Source of the DNA: Gibbula magus
Lineage: Eukaryota > Mollusca > Gastropoda > Trochida > Trochidae
Reading direction: 5' to 3'
Length of the DNA: 64,000 nucleotides
NCBI GenBank assembly: GCA_936450465.1
Contig: OW388289.1
Coordinates: forward strand, 75,628,593 to 75,692,592
Shown in pieces: positions 43,401 to 50,381 of the stretch. The first letter of the stretch is position 1; the number at the start of each line of letters is the position of its first letter. The position numbers and the translations under genes are program-made. A model generated the notes under the pieces. The model did no database searches. It saw only the letters and a program-made list of their open reading frames with translations, and was not told the origin of the DNA.

Positions 43401-45877
43401 GTGACCTTGAAAATAATGTCATTGTCACAAAAATCAAATTAGTCCTTCGTCTTCCCTTGGGAGAAGCTTTGTGAAGGATATGAAGACAATCAAATGAAAG
43501 GTTCTTGAGATATTCCATGACAAGGGTAAATTGGAACGTCCTATGATCTTAAAATAAAGGTCAAGGTAAAATAACTATGTAGGAATATTAAGTACGCTGC
43601 CAAGTACTATATCATCCGCTTCGTGCTAAACGTTTGTGTTCGCCTATTTTCTCATCATTGGAACCGTGAGAAGCCCCTCTTACCTCAGAGCAAGTTAAAT
43701 TTGCATCAGTGTGTGAAATTAAAATGCTCTCAAGGCCATTGTCACCACATTTTTTTAAATGATTGATTGAAATGAGGCAGTGAATTAAAAGACTTCTTAA
43801 TATAATTTGAGTTAGTAATAATGTTATGGTAATGGTAATTGGTATGGTATGGTATTGTATGTCAGTTCATAGCTATCTCTTGACAGATCCTATAATCTTA
43901 ACAGCAATATCAATCATACAATCAGTCTGTAAATATCTTAATTTGCAGCTCATTTGCTTTGTTAGGAGAAGTGAGGCGATTTTGGGTAAACGCCGCTTTC
44001 AATGAGTATTTCACTTATGTCACACCCGTTAGTATTATTGTGCCCATTGTTGGGGTGCTATGTAGTGAAACATGCAGGCATCGGATGGAACTAGCAAATC
44101 ATGGCATGATGGGTAGTACTGCGCTGAAATTCAGTGTTCCATTTCACCCAAACCTTACTGCGTGTAGAACAGTTCTCTACTGCTGACAAAGTTGCCAAGC
44201 CCCTGGAAGGATTCAAATCTTTGACTCTTCTGCACTATCCCGCCCCACCCCTGGAACATTGTGTTAAAGCAACTAAAACAAAAGAAGAAAGTGAACCTAG
44301 ACTCACCTTGCCATCCTCTTTGCGTAGTTCCTGTTCCAGCTCCTGCTTCTGCCTCTGCTTGAGCATCTCCGACGGGATAGAAGAATCATGGTTCCCGAAG
44401 TCCTCCACATCACTCGCCTGACTACTTGACAACCCGTCGTCCACCATGGGCATTCCCAGGGTTGACCGATCCCCGTCCGAGGTGACACTTTCAACCTCCA
44501 CACTGTCACATTCTGTGTTCTCCGGGGACAGAGTGAAGCTTTTCCTGTCATCCATCAGACCATCAGTTCCATTCAATGGTATCTCTGTCAAAGAGTCCTC
44601 GTTCACATGTTCAGTTTGCGATGGTACTCCCAAATCTTGCAGTATTTTCTGCTGCAAAATCTTCTCTGGTGAGGTTTCTCGAGAACTGTCCAATGACCCA
44701 CTGTCCTGACTATGCATACTGTTCCGTTTTAAATTCAAGGAATCATTGGAACTTGAATATGCTAATCTCATTCCTACATAAGAGTTGCCCTTTTGAACAC
44801 GGGCATACTTTACATAATCATACTCATTTTCTATGTTCAGATTTTTTCTAGGAGCAATTATCTGCATACCATCCTTGCCGTTCTCTGCAATATTTGCATC
44901 ATTTGTCAGATCAAGTTCCAAGTCATGAGGGTATCCAGACTCTAAGTGGTTGTCCATTTCTCTCTCAGAGCTTGAAGCCTCCCTATCACTGCCAGAATGG
45001 ACAGGTCTCTCACCTACTCTCCTGGCAAGACCCGGAGACTGTTTTCTAATTTTTGGCTTGGCTCCCTGGCTGTTGTAAGTAATATCATCAAGATCTTTGT
45101 CATACAGTTTAATCTGACCAACTGTGGGAATATTATTCCTGATTTCTAAACTATTTCTCTTTTTTACTGCTTCCATGATGTCATTAACATCACGAACATT
45201 TTCAGACGATGATGCTTTCCTTCTAAGTATCACATTCACCTTGTTATCAGATCCATTCTCAATCAATTCAGGATCAAAGTCATTAGTTATCTTAGGAATA
45301 GGCATATTGTCGAATCTCAAATCTTTATCCGAACACACACTGGAGTTATCATCCTCATTCCCTTCAGGAGAGTAGTCCTCTAGATTGTTAATTCTATCCT
45401 GCTTCCCCGACTCACAAGGTACAGTGTAATGTTCGGACAGAGGTAGATCAGACGACTCAAACCTCTCTATATCCTCTGGTATGAAGTCCTCAGTTCCCCC
45501 ATCACCCTCCTGATACGAGTCATTACTGTCCTCGCTGTCTCTCCGCGAGAGGTACAGGTTTCCAGGATCATTCTCCTCCAGAAGATTTTGATAGGACACA
45601 GAACTGATCTCACTCGGGTGTCTCGACCCTTCCTCCCCAAGCTGAACCTCCATGCTTATATTGTCGGTCCCATCGTCAATCATCGACTCAGAGAATTGGT
45701 CTGCACTGACCATGAGGTGGTGTTTAGGGGATCCCCCTCCGCGGGCACCATCGACCATGTCCCCTCCTTCCATCTCGAAGCGCCGGATGTTCTTCACTAG
45801 GTAACCTTCATGGGTGGTCATCACAGCAGCGCAGCCTTTCTTCAGTCCAACTTGATGTATACTATCACACCAAGCAC
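4405..45877 (-). CDS. Large Ser/Asp/Glu-rich coiled-coil protein, 8-exon main form, family not recognised
   Basis: Joined from exons 45877-44307, 39853-39666, 22666-22557, 15916-15833, 8894-8589, 6714-6602, 6052-6022 and 4445-4405. Every junction has GT-AG borders and matching phase. Counting from the ATG that begins MTTHEGYLVKN in the first listed exon, the frame gives exactly 2,388 nt, or 795 residues plus stop. The first 500 or so residues are acidic and serine-rich, as in a disordered, phosphorylated scaffold. Residues from about 490 to 610 form two charged helical stretches (SKEMDAQAIMNDLKAKREAL and QQRQEEMRRVREEIERQQEE) predicted to be coiled coil. Short acidic segments follow (YEMDDEKDGLLENQY, DSDTDEETDRLLQKQY) and a basic helix ends in REMIEVSY. 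No signal peptide, membrane segment or enzyme motif is visible. A cytoplasmic adaptor or cytoskeletal scaffold is a guess from composition only. Introns reach 17 kb. The 5' end is not settled: the open frame continues 18 codons upstream of the ATG to the splice acceptor. Confidence 0.75.
6022..6052 (-). CDS. Minus-strand gene, 31-bp micro-exon
   Basis: Encodes AEKRRSRAKE plus one base. The acceptor is gtttcccag and the donor is gtgagc. It is strongly basic. Its small size makes it easy to miss, but both splice sites are good and the phase fits both neighbours. Confidence 0.7.
6602..6714 (-). CDS. Minus-strand gene, acidic exon
   Basis: A 113-bp exon. The acceptor is gtgtttcag and the donor is gtaact. 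It encodes DSDTDEETDRLLQKQYQRRD, then QYVEIPELSEPPVNRSAQ, and exits in phase 0. The DETDRLL-type motif echoes DEKDGLLENQY in the 15.9-kb exon, suggesting a repeated short acidic/dileucine module. Confidence 0.85.
8589..8894 (-). CDS. Minus-strand gene, Ser/Asn-rich exon
   Basis: A 306-bp exon. The acceptor is ctttgtag and the donor is gtataagt. It begins GYESDDEYEEIEGIRYTRRN, a paired acidic then basic motif, continues with a low-complexity Ser/Asn/His stretch and ends ADEVGSDTEPASKNAYVREP. Phase 1 at both ends, so it can also be skipped in frame. Confidence 0.85.
8992..9114 (-). CDS. Candidate cassette exon of the minus-strand gene
   Basis: After the acceptor gattttagaaag the frame reads V KRNKKKVDQIWNELKKSDF, then DAIFASESENDTTFGVNKETV, with phase 1 at entry. 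With a weak donor (gtgctg) after 8992 it is 123 bp and phase 1 at both ends, so it would join to the exon at 8894 in frame. If the donor is not used the frame stops at 8980-8978, giving yet another C-terminus. The amino-acid composition looks genuine but both splice sites are weak, so this remains a candidate. Confidence 0.42.
10318..10500 (+). repeat. Degenerate tRNA-derived SINE relic
   Basis: A B-box-like gtgggttcgaatc is followed in order by ctgcagta, ggtctgggtgcaatg, aattcagtaaagtaccaccc, atggtt and tttccagcc, matching the body of the younger copy at 42.12-42.43 kb. The A-box end is missing. Confidence 0.7.
10707..12185. mobile_element. piggyBac-like non-autonomous element, copy 1 (1,479 bp)
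   Basis: Flanked by TTAA on both sides (10703-10706 and 12186-12189). The ends begin CCCTTAACATGCGGGCGACG and finish GCAACGTAAGGG, so the first bases (CCCTTA) form a short terminal inverted repeat, as in piggyBac elements that insert at TTAA. The interior is GC-richer at the left end, with many CpG, and has no transposase frame. The longest open frames are about 60 codons. By eye its sequence matches the copy at 37999-39477 throughout, including length. Confidence 0.85.
13312..13390 (+). other. G-rich strand with G-quadruplex potential
   Basis: A purine-dominated stretch has G runs at 13353-13356, 13365-13368, 13370-13374 and 13379-13381, separated by short purine loops (one loop of 8 bases). 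The small minus-strand frames here come from the complementary C-rich strand and are not genes. Confidence 0.45.
15833..15916 (-). CDS. Minus-strand gene, short acidic exon
   Basis: An 84-bp exon. The acceptor is ctcttgacag and the donor is gtaaca. It encodes VYEMDDEKDGLLENQY, then TNNNGKAYQAPK, with phase 1 at both ends. Being a multiple of three with equal phases, it can be skipped without changing frame. Confidence 0.82.
17041..17360. mobile_element. 320-bp MITE flanked by TTAA
   Basis: It starts AGGGGCAGTAGCATTTTTTT and ends with the reverse complement (AAAAAAGTGCTACTGCCCCT), one mismatch in the first 20 bp. TTAA stands on each side (17037-17040 and 17361-17364). TTAA targets suggest piggyBac-type mobilisation, although the termini differ from the 1.48-kb element. 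Confidence 0.8.
17626..18230. mobile_element. MITE with TGTCCAATCTA ends, copy 1
   Basis: The left end is TGTGTCCAATCTAGAAC and the right end is the inverse, TCTTAGATTGGACACTG. The interior is AT-rich, 605 bp long, with no coding content. It shares its ends and subterminal sequence with the shorter inverse copy at 19.36-19.57 kb. No clear target duplication was found. Confidence 0.7.
19358..19571. mobile_element. MITE with TGTCCAATCTA ends, copy 2
   Basis: It starts CAGTGTCCAATCTAAGAT and ends TCTAGATTGGACACTG, 214 bp. Read from its right end, it matches the left interior of copy 1 in a G/A-rich subterminal block, so it is inverted relative to copy 1 and internally deleted. Confidence 0.7.
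21263..21441 (-). CDS. Candidate alternative terminal exon of the minus-strand gene
   Basis: After the acceptor ttttgtcgtccag the frame reads, with the G carried from exon 22557-22666, V GETEGSGSEDMGNAS, then TPPQDQAPQPVRPTFAGK, and closes FHPLTLPPNHLLHCPY followed by TAA at 21265-21263. The region is GC-richer than its surroundings. Using it would give a 663-residue isoform that stops before the acidic C-terminal exons. Seen directly: phase, acceptor and open frame. Inferred: actual use. No clear poly(A) signal was found just downstream. Confidence 0.5.
22557..22666 (-). CDS. Minus-strand gene, coiled-coil exon 2
   Basis: A 110-bp exon. The acceptor is ttgttgtag before 22666 and the donor is gtgatt. 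It encodes DPNIQKMQQ, then RQEEMRRVREEIERQQEEEY and SKQENEK, a strongly charged single helix. It ends in phase 1 (one base, G). At least two different downstream exons fit this phase (15916 and 21441). Confidence 0.85.
24027..26553. mobile_element. Composite element: 145-bp array inside diverged inverted repeats
   Basis: The outer flanks 24040-24090 and 26500-26550 are inverted relative to each other (GTGTGCCATATGACTTTTAC against GTGTGTCATATGACTTTTAC read on the other strand, with further weaker similarity). Inside lies a repeat element that begins atagagccatgggctctg and tagctcatcagg and ends cctgatgagcta, with a (GGAC/GGAT) microsatellite and catgccatgcc just before the end. The layout (terminal repeats, tandem core, short microsatellite) resembles the 'pearl' elements of bivalves, now grouped with Helentron-like DNA elements. 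That assignment is by architecture only. Confidence 0.6.
24226..26400 (+). repeat. 145-bp tandem array, about 15 units, with a 435-bp higher-order period
   Basis: The unit start gtgaccccNgtgacccc recurs at 24371, 24516, 24661, 24806, 24951, 25096, 25241, 25386, 25531, 25676, 25821, 25966, 26111 and 26256, always 145 bp apart, with a diverged unit before 24371. Units carry TGACCCCATTTGGGGTCA, an inverted pair of GGTCA motifs. From 24371 to about 25240 three unit variants repeat in strict order A-B-C-A-B-C, marked by 'catgggg', 'cacgggg' with 'aattaagaa', and 'cacaggg' with 'ttggtcaagg'. This shows that a trimer was duplicated recently. Units after 25386 differ from one another in other ways. 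Confidence 0.93.
26952..27088 (-). CDS. Candidate alternative first coding exon of the minus-strand gene
   Basis: The frame opens at 27088 with MSMSTVNHF and runs through FQNLIELLEMYVHIRLYQD to CAYLLD plus AG at a strong donor (gtgagtg). It ends in the same phase (2) as the 39.7-kb exon, so it would splice directly to the exon at 22666. No acceptor with the right phase and a pyrimidine tract is visible upstream, so it fits best as an alternative start exon encoding a 45-residue amphipathic helical leader. The composition is clearly protein-like. If it is instead an internal exon, the only phase-fitting acceptor (ag before 27105) is poor. Confidence 0.5.
29339..29806 (-). mobile_element. tRNA-derived SINE, minus strand, split by a nested element
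   Basis: Read on the minus strand, it has an A box (TAACGCAGTGG, 29795-29785), a B box (GGTTCGAATCC, 29751-29741) and then the body shared with the 42.1-kb copy. The body is interrupted after 29594 and resumes at 29401. Both break points carry CATGTGGCT, the duplicated target. The frames across this region are not genes. Confidence 0.85.
29402..29585. mobile_element. 184-bp MITE nested in the SINE, 9-bp target duplication
   Basis: Flanked by the 9-bp direct repeat CATGTGGCT (29393-29401 and 29586-29594). The inner arms near 29444-29477 (CTGGCTGATTTAGGCCTTGC onward) and 29549-29582 are long inverse copies. The left end has about 42 extra bases outside the arm, so the element may be rearranged. 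A 9-bp duplication and long inverted repeats are typical of Mutator-like elements. This is inferred from structure. Confidence 0.75.
30342..31600 (+). repeat. 151-bp GGTCA repeat array with GC-rich hairpin end
   Basis: It starts ACAAGTAATTGTCACAAACG, gtgaccatgtcccccgcc. Units with (g/c)tgacctt at 30500, 30644, 30795, 30946, 31097, 31248 and 31399 are mostly 151 bp apart. The end is gacgtacggacgtacgg, then cccccgctccgcgcttcgcgg, which folds into a GC hairpin, then cggcggggaacaa. Most units carry TGACCTTGAAAATGA and TCAAGGT(C/T)ACC. Short frames that seem to repeat here (such as RRHQSIWVTLT on the other strand) reflect the tandem units and are not protein. Confidence 0.85.
31640..32580. repeat. 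Two diverged copies of a third GGTCA-bearing repeat
   Basis: Around 31.69-31.98 kb and 32.34-32.58 kb the same order recurs: atgacctca, cagaaggtc or gaaaggtctcatcacaagg, then tttt(g/t)tggacaaa, acacagaca or acacactgac, ggacagatag or ggacagacag, aggtgaaaaaca and a final 'ataaaaa'-type tail. The second copy is better preserved and ends ccggggcataaaaag. Confidence 0.6.
33000..33350. other. Non-repeat island with several CCAAT motifs
   Basis: Between repeat arrays, this part is less AT-rich and has ATTGG/CCAAT motifs near 33018, 33178, 33238 and 33292, with a 115-codon plus-strand frame and a minus-strand frame of no recognisable family. It may be an intronic regulatory region or just unique DNA. 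I cannot assign a gene. Confidence 0.3.
33652..34312 (+). repeat. Second copy of the 151-bp-type GGTCA element, about 3 units
   Basis: It begins AAACAAGTAATTGTCACAAA and ends acgtatggacgtacgg, cccgctccgcgcttcgcgg, tggcgggggacaa, matching the 30.34-31.60 kb element at both ends but with only three core units. The 191-codon minus-strand frame here is produced by repeat units of nearly constant length and is not a protein gene. Confidence 0.85.
34615..34928 (-). mobile_element. tRNA-derived SINE, minus strand
   Basis: Read on the minus strand, the head has a weak A box (34915-34905), a B box GGTTCAAATCC ending near 34860, and the shared body (ttggttcattgctacactg onward) down to a cgccTaAcGTC-like tail at 34615. 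It is more diverged than the 42.1-kb copy. Confidence 0.8.
35627..36972 (+). mobile_element. Tc1/mariner (DD34E) transposon, 1,346 bp
   Basis: Flanked by the TA dinucleotide on both sides (35625-35626 and 36973-36974). The ends begin CAGACCCGTGCCAGTTATAT and are perfect inverse copies for about 31 bp. The transposase frame lies between them. The intact ends and single lesion suggest a fairly recent insertion, here in an intron of the minus-strand gene. Confidence 0.93.
35835..36864 (+). pseudogene. Tc1-family transposase with one frameshift
   Basis: The N-terminal part (from ATG at 35835) is a helix-turn-helix DNA-binding domain (GSSVRKISDILEIPKSTVQS). The frame breaks near 35998-36006 and ends at a TGA at 36030. 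The second part continues in another frame to TAA at 36864 and holds the catalytic core: FSDES (first Asp), FQDDNAPVHRA (second Asp) and SPDLNIIENIW (Glu), with 34 residues between the last Asp and Glu, the DD34E spacing of Tc1. Usual length for the family is about 340 residues, which the two parts together approach. The copy seen cannot make a full transposase unless there is frameshifting or a sequencing error. Confidence 0.88.
37407..37965 (+). repeat. 145-bp-family element with about 2.5 core units
   Basis: It starts atagagtcatgggctctg, tagctcatcagg as in the 24-kb element and carries units of the same text (aagtctgcacataaaa... gagaagaagatgaaaa... catgacccctgtgaccc) at 37.53-37.90 kb. The tail is diverged (gacggagagacagacc). 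It ends just before the second piggyBac-like element. Confidence 0.8.
37999..39477. mobile_element. piggyBac-like non-autonomous element, copy 2 (1,479 bp)
   Basis: Same length, orientation and, by eye, the same sequence as copy 1, offset by exactly 27,292 bp, and again flanked by TTAA (37995-37998 and 39478-39481). Different outside flanks show two separate insertions rather than a duplication of the locus. It lies about 190 bp from the exon at 39666-39853. Confidence 0.88.
39666..39853 (-). CDS. Minus-strand gene, coiled-coil exon
   Basis: A 188-bp exon between ccccag and gtgagt. It begins DHSESRSKEMDAQAIMNDL and ends SGEPVWIK plus two bases (AG) completed by the next exon. The middle is a heptad-like helix (AKREALDMAIADIKSAISR). 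It sits 185 bp past the second piggyBac-like element. Confidence 0.88.
40320..40880 (+). repeat. GGTCA repeat element with tacgg tail
   Basis: Units with gtgaccttga near 40408, 40569 and 40691, the last with a triple AAGGTCAAGGTCAAGGTCAC. The end is cgtacggacgtacggacgg, then tatccccaaattcgcgcggggga, a GC hairpin like that of the 31.5-kb element but with a different core. Confidence 0.75.
40970..42752 (+). repeat. GGTCA repeat array, about 7-8 units, SINE inserted
   Basis: Start signatures (gttgtcactaaggtgac at 40.97 kb and acaagtgtttgccactaaca at 41.13 kb) are followed by units with gtgac at 41431, 41582, 41735, 41860, 42016, 42486 and 42630, spacing about 151-156 bp except for one deleted unit and the SINE insertion at 42.12-42.43 kb. 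It ends agtcccccatgccgcgttgc, cgccggggacaa. Confidence 0.8.
42120..42435 (+). mobile_element. Best-preserved tRNA-derived SINE
   Basis: An RNA polymerase III A box (TAGCGCAGTGG, 42130-42140) and B box (GGTTCGAATCC, 42174-42184) at tRNA-like spacing head a 316-bp body ending in aaccccaactcacctcacct. The target duplication TCAGGTAA stands at 42112-42119 and 42436-42443. It is inserted within a unit of the GGTCA array, so it is younger than that array. Used here as the reference for the family. Confidence 0.93.
43390..43605 (+). repeat. Fragment of a GGTCA repeat unit
   Basis: A unit with gtgaccttgaaaataatgtc, then cttcgtcttcccttgggaga, matches the sub-family at 40.4-40.7 kb and 42.79-42.87 kb. 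Its second unit is truncated. Confidence 0.65.
43965..44247 (-). mobile_element. tRNA-derived SINE, minus strand, next to the large exon
   Basis: Read on the minus strand it starts ggggcgggatagtgca, with a deletion through the A box and a mutated B box (GATTTGAATCC), then the usual body to cgcctcacttc at 43965. It lies only 60 bp beyond the splice donor of the 1.57-kb exon, in the sense orientation of that gene. Confidence 0.8.
44307..45877 (-). CDS. Minus-strand gene, large exon (acidic, Ser-rich body)
   Basis: A 1,571-bp exon. The acceptor is tgttgtcttgcag before 45877 and the donor is gtgagt beyond 44307. One frame is open throughout (523 codons after two leading bases), far longer than chance in this AT-rich DNA. 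It contains GLKKGCAAVMTTHEGYLVKN near its start, many SS, SE and DD runs, a DYVKYARVQKGNSYVGMRLA block that looks ordered and possibly conserved, SRETSPEKILQQKILQDLG, and a KQRQKQELEQELRKEDGK helix at the end. It ends in phase 0. A minus-strand SINE lies only about 60 bp beyond its donor. Confidence 0.9.
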
Positions 45878-46567
45878 CTGCAAGACAACATGGAGTTATG
45901 AATTATTGTTTAACGCTTGGGCAATATTAGTAACTGTATATCATGGAAACAGAAAGTTCATCAACTATTTCTAACTGTCTACTTCCCACAGGAGTATGAA
46001 CATTATTTTAATTAGTATGTTCATAGTTTTTATTGTTTTATTAAGAAGGCATATCATCTACTTTTAAGGTATTTTTTTAGGCAAATCAAGGTAAAATTTG
46101 GTAAAGTTGGTTTAAATATATTTTATTCAAGAAGAAGAAATGGATTGGCAAACAAGCCTAGAAAGCTTATCTAAATGCCACTCCACAATAAATTACACAA
46201 TTCACAAGGTTCACATTTATACATGATGTTTGCACAAACATTGCAAGAAATAATATGGATTTGTTTGTTTGATAATGATGGGCCCAGTTCCTGAGGTTAT
46301 GAATAAATCAAAATAAATCAAATAGTAAAATGATACGACATTCAGGAAAAGCAAGATAACAACTTCTTCATTAATGAACAGTCCCAACACTTTGGATTAT
46401 GTTCTTAGTTGATAGCAACCTCTTTATTAAGAAGGGACACAGTAGTCACACTTTATTCCAGACTGTATAGCTTACTCCTACATCGCCTGATGAATATTTA
46501 AGCACAGGTAAGGGGTGGTTGATAAACATTGAGCCTCAAATAGAATGACAAAAGGAAACCAAATCAG

Positions 46568-46975
46568 TGCATTTATTATATTTTCAGTGGTGAAATACAG
46601 TATTTATTGATTAAAATAAAAGCTGTATTTTCACTCAGTGAAATAACATGTTGTTCTACTTAGTGAAATAACACTTTCAATCAAATGACGTCATCGTGAC
46701 AATAGGATGGCGTCATAAGATAACCGCGGTAAAGCTTGGCGATCTTGGATGCGTCATTCATATAATGAACGTCATTTACGAATAATGTATAATTTGCAAA
46801 AATCTAATAAATAGAACATTTGACATTTCTCATCGAAAAACCATGTATACCTCATCTCGTGAAGTAGAAATAATATATTTACACTCGTGGAAACGCCACT
46901 CGTGAAAATACACATTTCTACACTCGATGAGATATACATGGTATTCGACGAGAAATGTCAAATATCCTCTTTTTA
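46568..46975 (+). mobile_element. Fold-back element A, copy 1
   Basis: The left part contains ttcactcagtgaaataac twice and TGACGTCATCG and GGCGTCAT motifs. The right part (46813-46970) is a nearly perfect palindrome about 75 bp per arm (acatttgacatttctcat... ctcgtgg / ccactcgtg... gacgagaaatgtcaaat). An inverse copy lies at 54679-55086. No coding content. Confidence 0.8.
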
Positions 46976-47069
46976 TTTAACACAGTCCCCTGCAAGGTGA
47001 TGCACTTCTGCTATCAGTGTAGAAGCACTTCTATATAAGTTCTGTAGGAGTATCCAATGGAATGCTAAT

Positions 47070-47530
47070 AACCCACATTTATCATCCAAAACTGGGTTCC
47101 ACAGGAGATATCGCTTGTAAGAGATCAAGCGATATCTCCTAGGAGATATCGTTTTGACAGTAGATTTTGAACAATGCTCTGTTGGCATTTGATCAGCTAC
47201 ACGACATCACAATGACTTTGCATCATCAAGTAATGACATCACAATGCAATGACGTCATAACCACGATGACGTCACAATGCTGTGACATCACAGCACTGGA
47301 AGCAAAATGGCAATTTTGTGTTCAGATATTTTCATTTTTCATGAAGAACTAATGAAGAATGATTTTGGATGATAAATAAAATCTCACCCTCGTGTCTTCT
47401 GATATCAAATATATCAACACTCGTTGATAAAAGTCAAAATATCCTCGGAAAGCCTCAGATATTTGTAACTTTTATCAACTCGTGTTGATATATTTGATAT
47501 CAGAAGACACTTGGGTGAGATTCTCTATAT
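47070..47530 (+). mobile_element. Fold-back element B, copy 1, with CRE-like cluster
   Basis: It begins ttatcatccaaaactgg, followed by an agatatcgcttg / caagcgatatct palindrome, then a run of five TGACATCA/TGACGTCA-type sites (about 47205-47292). It closes with a 140-bp hairpin whose arms are tctcacc...gtgtcttctgatatcaaa and its reverse complement. A related copy is at 54036-54535. Confidence 0.8.
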
Positions 47531-48473
47531 AGTTCACATACACAGATTGACAAATTTATTTACATCATTTCCAAATCAGAAAACCCTATAAATCATAAAT
47601 AAATCCAAGATACGGTGTCTGTCTGTAACTAAAAACATGGAAAGTTAATTGCATTAATATTGGAGATTGAAAATAAAATGCTCTCTGTGACATCCCGAGC
47701 TTTTGTAATACCAATGAGGTCAAACCACAATAAAATATCTATAAACCTGTCTGTGATAATGTTGTACTGGTCAGTAAGGTGGTTCGTCAGGGTACAGACT
47801 GTAATAAACTGTTATTCAATACAGGGTTAATGACTCAATAGGAATACCTAATCCAATTCTGTATACACAGGAGAGCTGTGTGATTGAAGGTGTGTGGGAT
47901 GGAATGTAAACACTCATCAAAAATGTATATAAGTGAGACCTTCCTCCTCGGTCGTATATTAGATAGGTAGAAATGATTCATTGTGTGGGTGCAAAGCTAA
48001 TTCTACTCGTCCTGGCTGAAAAGTTTACATGTTTCAATTAGTTTACATGTTAAAAATTTACCATTTTTAAAACAATCAACCCTGTGCACAAAAACGAGAA
48101 TTAATGACAGCAAGATGTCACCCTTGACAGTTGTCCTCCAAATGGATGTGAAACTACACTCGTAGAATTATCATCATGACAGTTCTATTTAACACAGTCA
48201 GACAATTGGAATGGAGGGGAATAGAGCCATGCCATTGGGTTATGTTGCTCATAGGCTTTGTATTGTTTGCTGTTAAAGACAAAAATTCATGGTTCCTTGC
48301 CATGAACTGATTTTGTTAAAAGGTCACCAAAACTTTCCCATTATCACTGCATGAGGCAAACAGGACTTATTATTCAATTTGAGGAAATTATCAATTTATC
48401 AAAATATCAAAATTCCTTCAATGATACTGGGAACATGATGAAGGTGACCCATCTGATTCAACTGGTACTTGAA

Positions 48474-48531
48474 GCTGTCATGGAAGCGAAGGAACAACTC
48501 ATTCTTCAAACTCGTTGTTCCTCAGCTTCCA
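48474..48531. repeat. Short inverted repeat
   Basis: TGTCATGGAAGC, aaggaacaac and its inverse (gttgttcctcagcttccatgaca) face one another across about 14 bases. Possibly a small hairpin or MITE core. The neighbouring 101-codon frame passing through it is not supported as a gene. Confidence 0.65.
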
Positions 48532-50334
48532 TGACATCTTGTTCAATACAAACGATCAAAATGCACAAGTATGATGTTCTATTTATTTATTGTATGCGGT
48601 ACAAACTGAAAATATGCTTTGATGCATGGTGCACTGAACCGAAAGCAAATTACTAAGGTTCACATACTGTATTTCTGAACAGTTTCATCATTACCATTGT
48701 TAACAATGATCACATCAAAGAAGTTGTTATCCAGAAAATCTTACTGTTCTTATGTATGCCACTTCCAAATGCCCTTCAAAGACCTAATGTTAATAAGTAT
48801 TAAACAAAATATTAAACTCCCTTCCATTTTTTTAGGAACCTTGTGAATGATTCACTATCAAATTGCTTATTCTCATTTGATACCAATTAATTTACTCTTT
48901 TGATATATATAATTAGTTTTAATGGAAGGTTGTTTAGTAACCTTTATATATGCATAATGCATTTTTGTAGATCCCTGGCCTCCCTTACACACATCCTTTT
49001 TCGACAGTGTTGTACAGTGTTGTCGGGTAAAGCTAGGCACCTAAGCGATTACGGACCATATATACCAGAAAAATATTTCTCATGTAAAAAATCTATCTCA
49101 AGACGAAAGTGTAGCCATTTAATATTAACATTAATGTAGAAATTTGAAGTAGAAATGCGTAATACATTGACGCTGAAAGTAGTCAGGTGACTACCACCTA
49201 TTTCCATAGGTCAACAAGTGTAGGCTCAAGATATGCAGTTAAGAGTTTGACTGCACCATACATTTCCAATTTTACGATGATGATTAATGTTAAAATTATT
49301 CCCAGAAGCTGATGAAAGGATTAGTAGATGGTACTAGAAGTAGTCTGGTTTCCTTTGACATTTACTATGTGAGAGAGCAAAATGTTTTATGATGTCTTGT
49401 TCATTACGATTATTTTAAATTTTCTGTAACTTGTCACTATTTTGGTCAATAAACATCAGTTTCAAACCTTCACCTGCTAGAAACAATATCTTCTAAAATA
49501 CCAAAAGAAACAATAAATGATGTCAATACACTCTTTACATTTACTTATGTTGTATTTTGGGCAGTGCGTATCTTTACCCGACACGGCTGTAGGTAACTTG
49601 ATGAACCTTCTGGGTAAACACCATTCCCCCATTTTCAAAATGTGAAACCCCCTTTAAAACTTCCTAGATACGCCCATGGACAACGGTGAACTCTTCATAA
49701 ATTAGTTATAAATCCAGGGAATGCATGGTGATAAACCGTCACTAGTTCAGAGCAATTATAAAATTCTTGAGCTTAGGTGCAGACAAGAGCAGACTCACAT
49801 TGTAAGATCTTTGTAGCATAATAAATCCATTCTGTGTTTTAAATAATGACTTAAAAGAATGGATTACAGCTGACAAGAACTAACTAAAAGGTAAAGAAAT
49901 AGTTAATCTTACAAAACTAAGAAACATGTTCGATTGTTTCGCCGGTCTAGCATGTCCATGTGTAAATGACGTGTAGTCAATGCCTCTTTGACTTGGCATT
50001 TACAACATCAATAAAGGTCATTTAACCATAAATAATCAACAAATTAACAAAATAGAAAATTAGGACGCTTAAATGATAACAAAGTATCAAGCAGACGAGC
50101 GTAGATTTTACATAGCTAACAAACATTGAAACAGGTTGACGACCAAAGACCTTTATGAATCACTGTGCAGTGCCAGTTTGGCACGGGAAATGGAACCTGC
50201 CATATCGGTTATGTCAACACCTGCTTCAAAAGGTCATATTTTCTCACATATGGAAGATCTCAGTTCCGTTACAATCCAATGAATAGTAATAGAGCTCAAA
50301 AGGGATAATGATAACAATGTAAGTGACGTATTTT

Positions 50335-50381
50335 ACCTGCATCTGATTACGGATGCACGGTTTGCATCTCCATCATCAGAC
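50335..50381 (-). CDS. Possible first coding exon of the minus-strand gene
   Basis: On the minus strand an ATG at 50381 opens MSDDGDANRASVIRC plus two bases, ending at a good donor (gtaaaat). It lies at a sensible distance upstream of the large exon. However, phase 2 does not match the main acceptor before 45877. It would match only if the less likely ag at 45865-45864 is used or another small exon lies between. Kept as a candidate only. Confidence 0.25.

Larger units (their letters stand above)
39854..44306. other. Intron of the minus-strand gene, mostly GGTCA repeats and SINEs
   Basis: Everything recognisable here is repeat (40.3-42.75 kb, 43.39-43.6 kb, SINEs at 42.1 and 44.0 kb). 39.9-40.3 kb and 42.9-43.35 kb hold nothing I can identify. 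Confidence 0.5.

Noticed and set aside
48351..48656. 101-codon plus-strand frame
   Set aside because: It crosses a palindrome and lacks splice context or recognisable domains.
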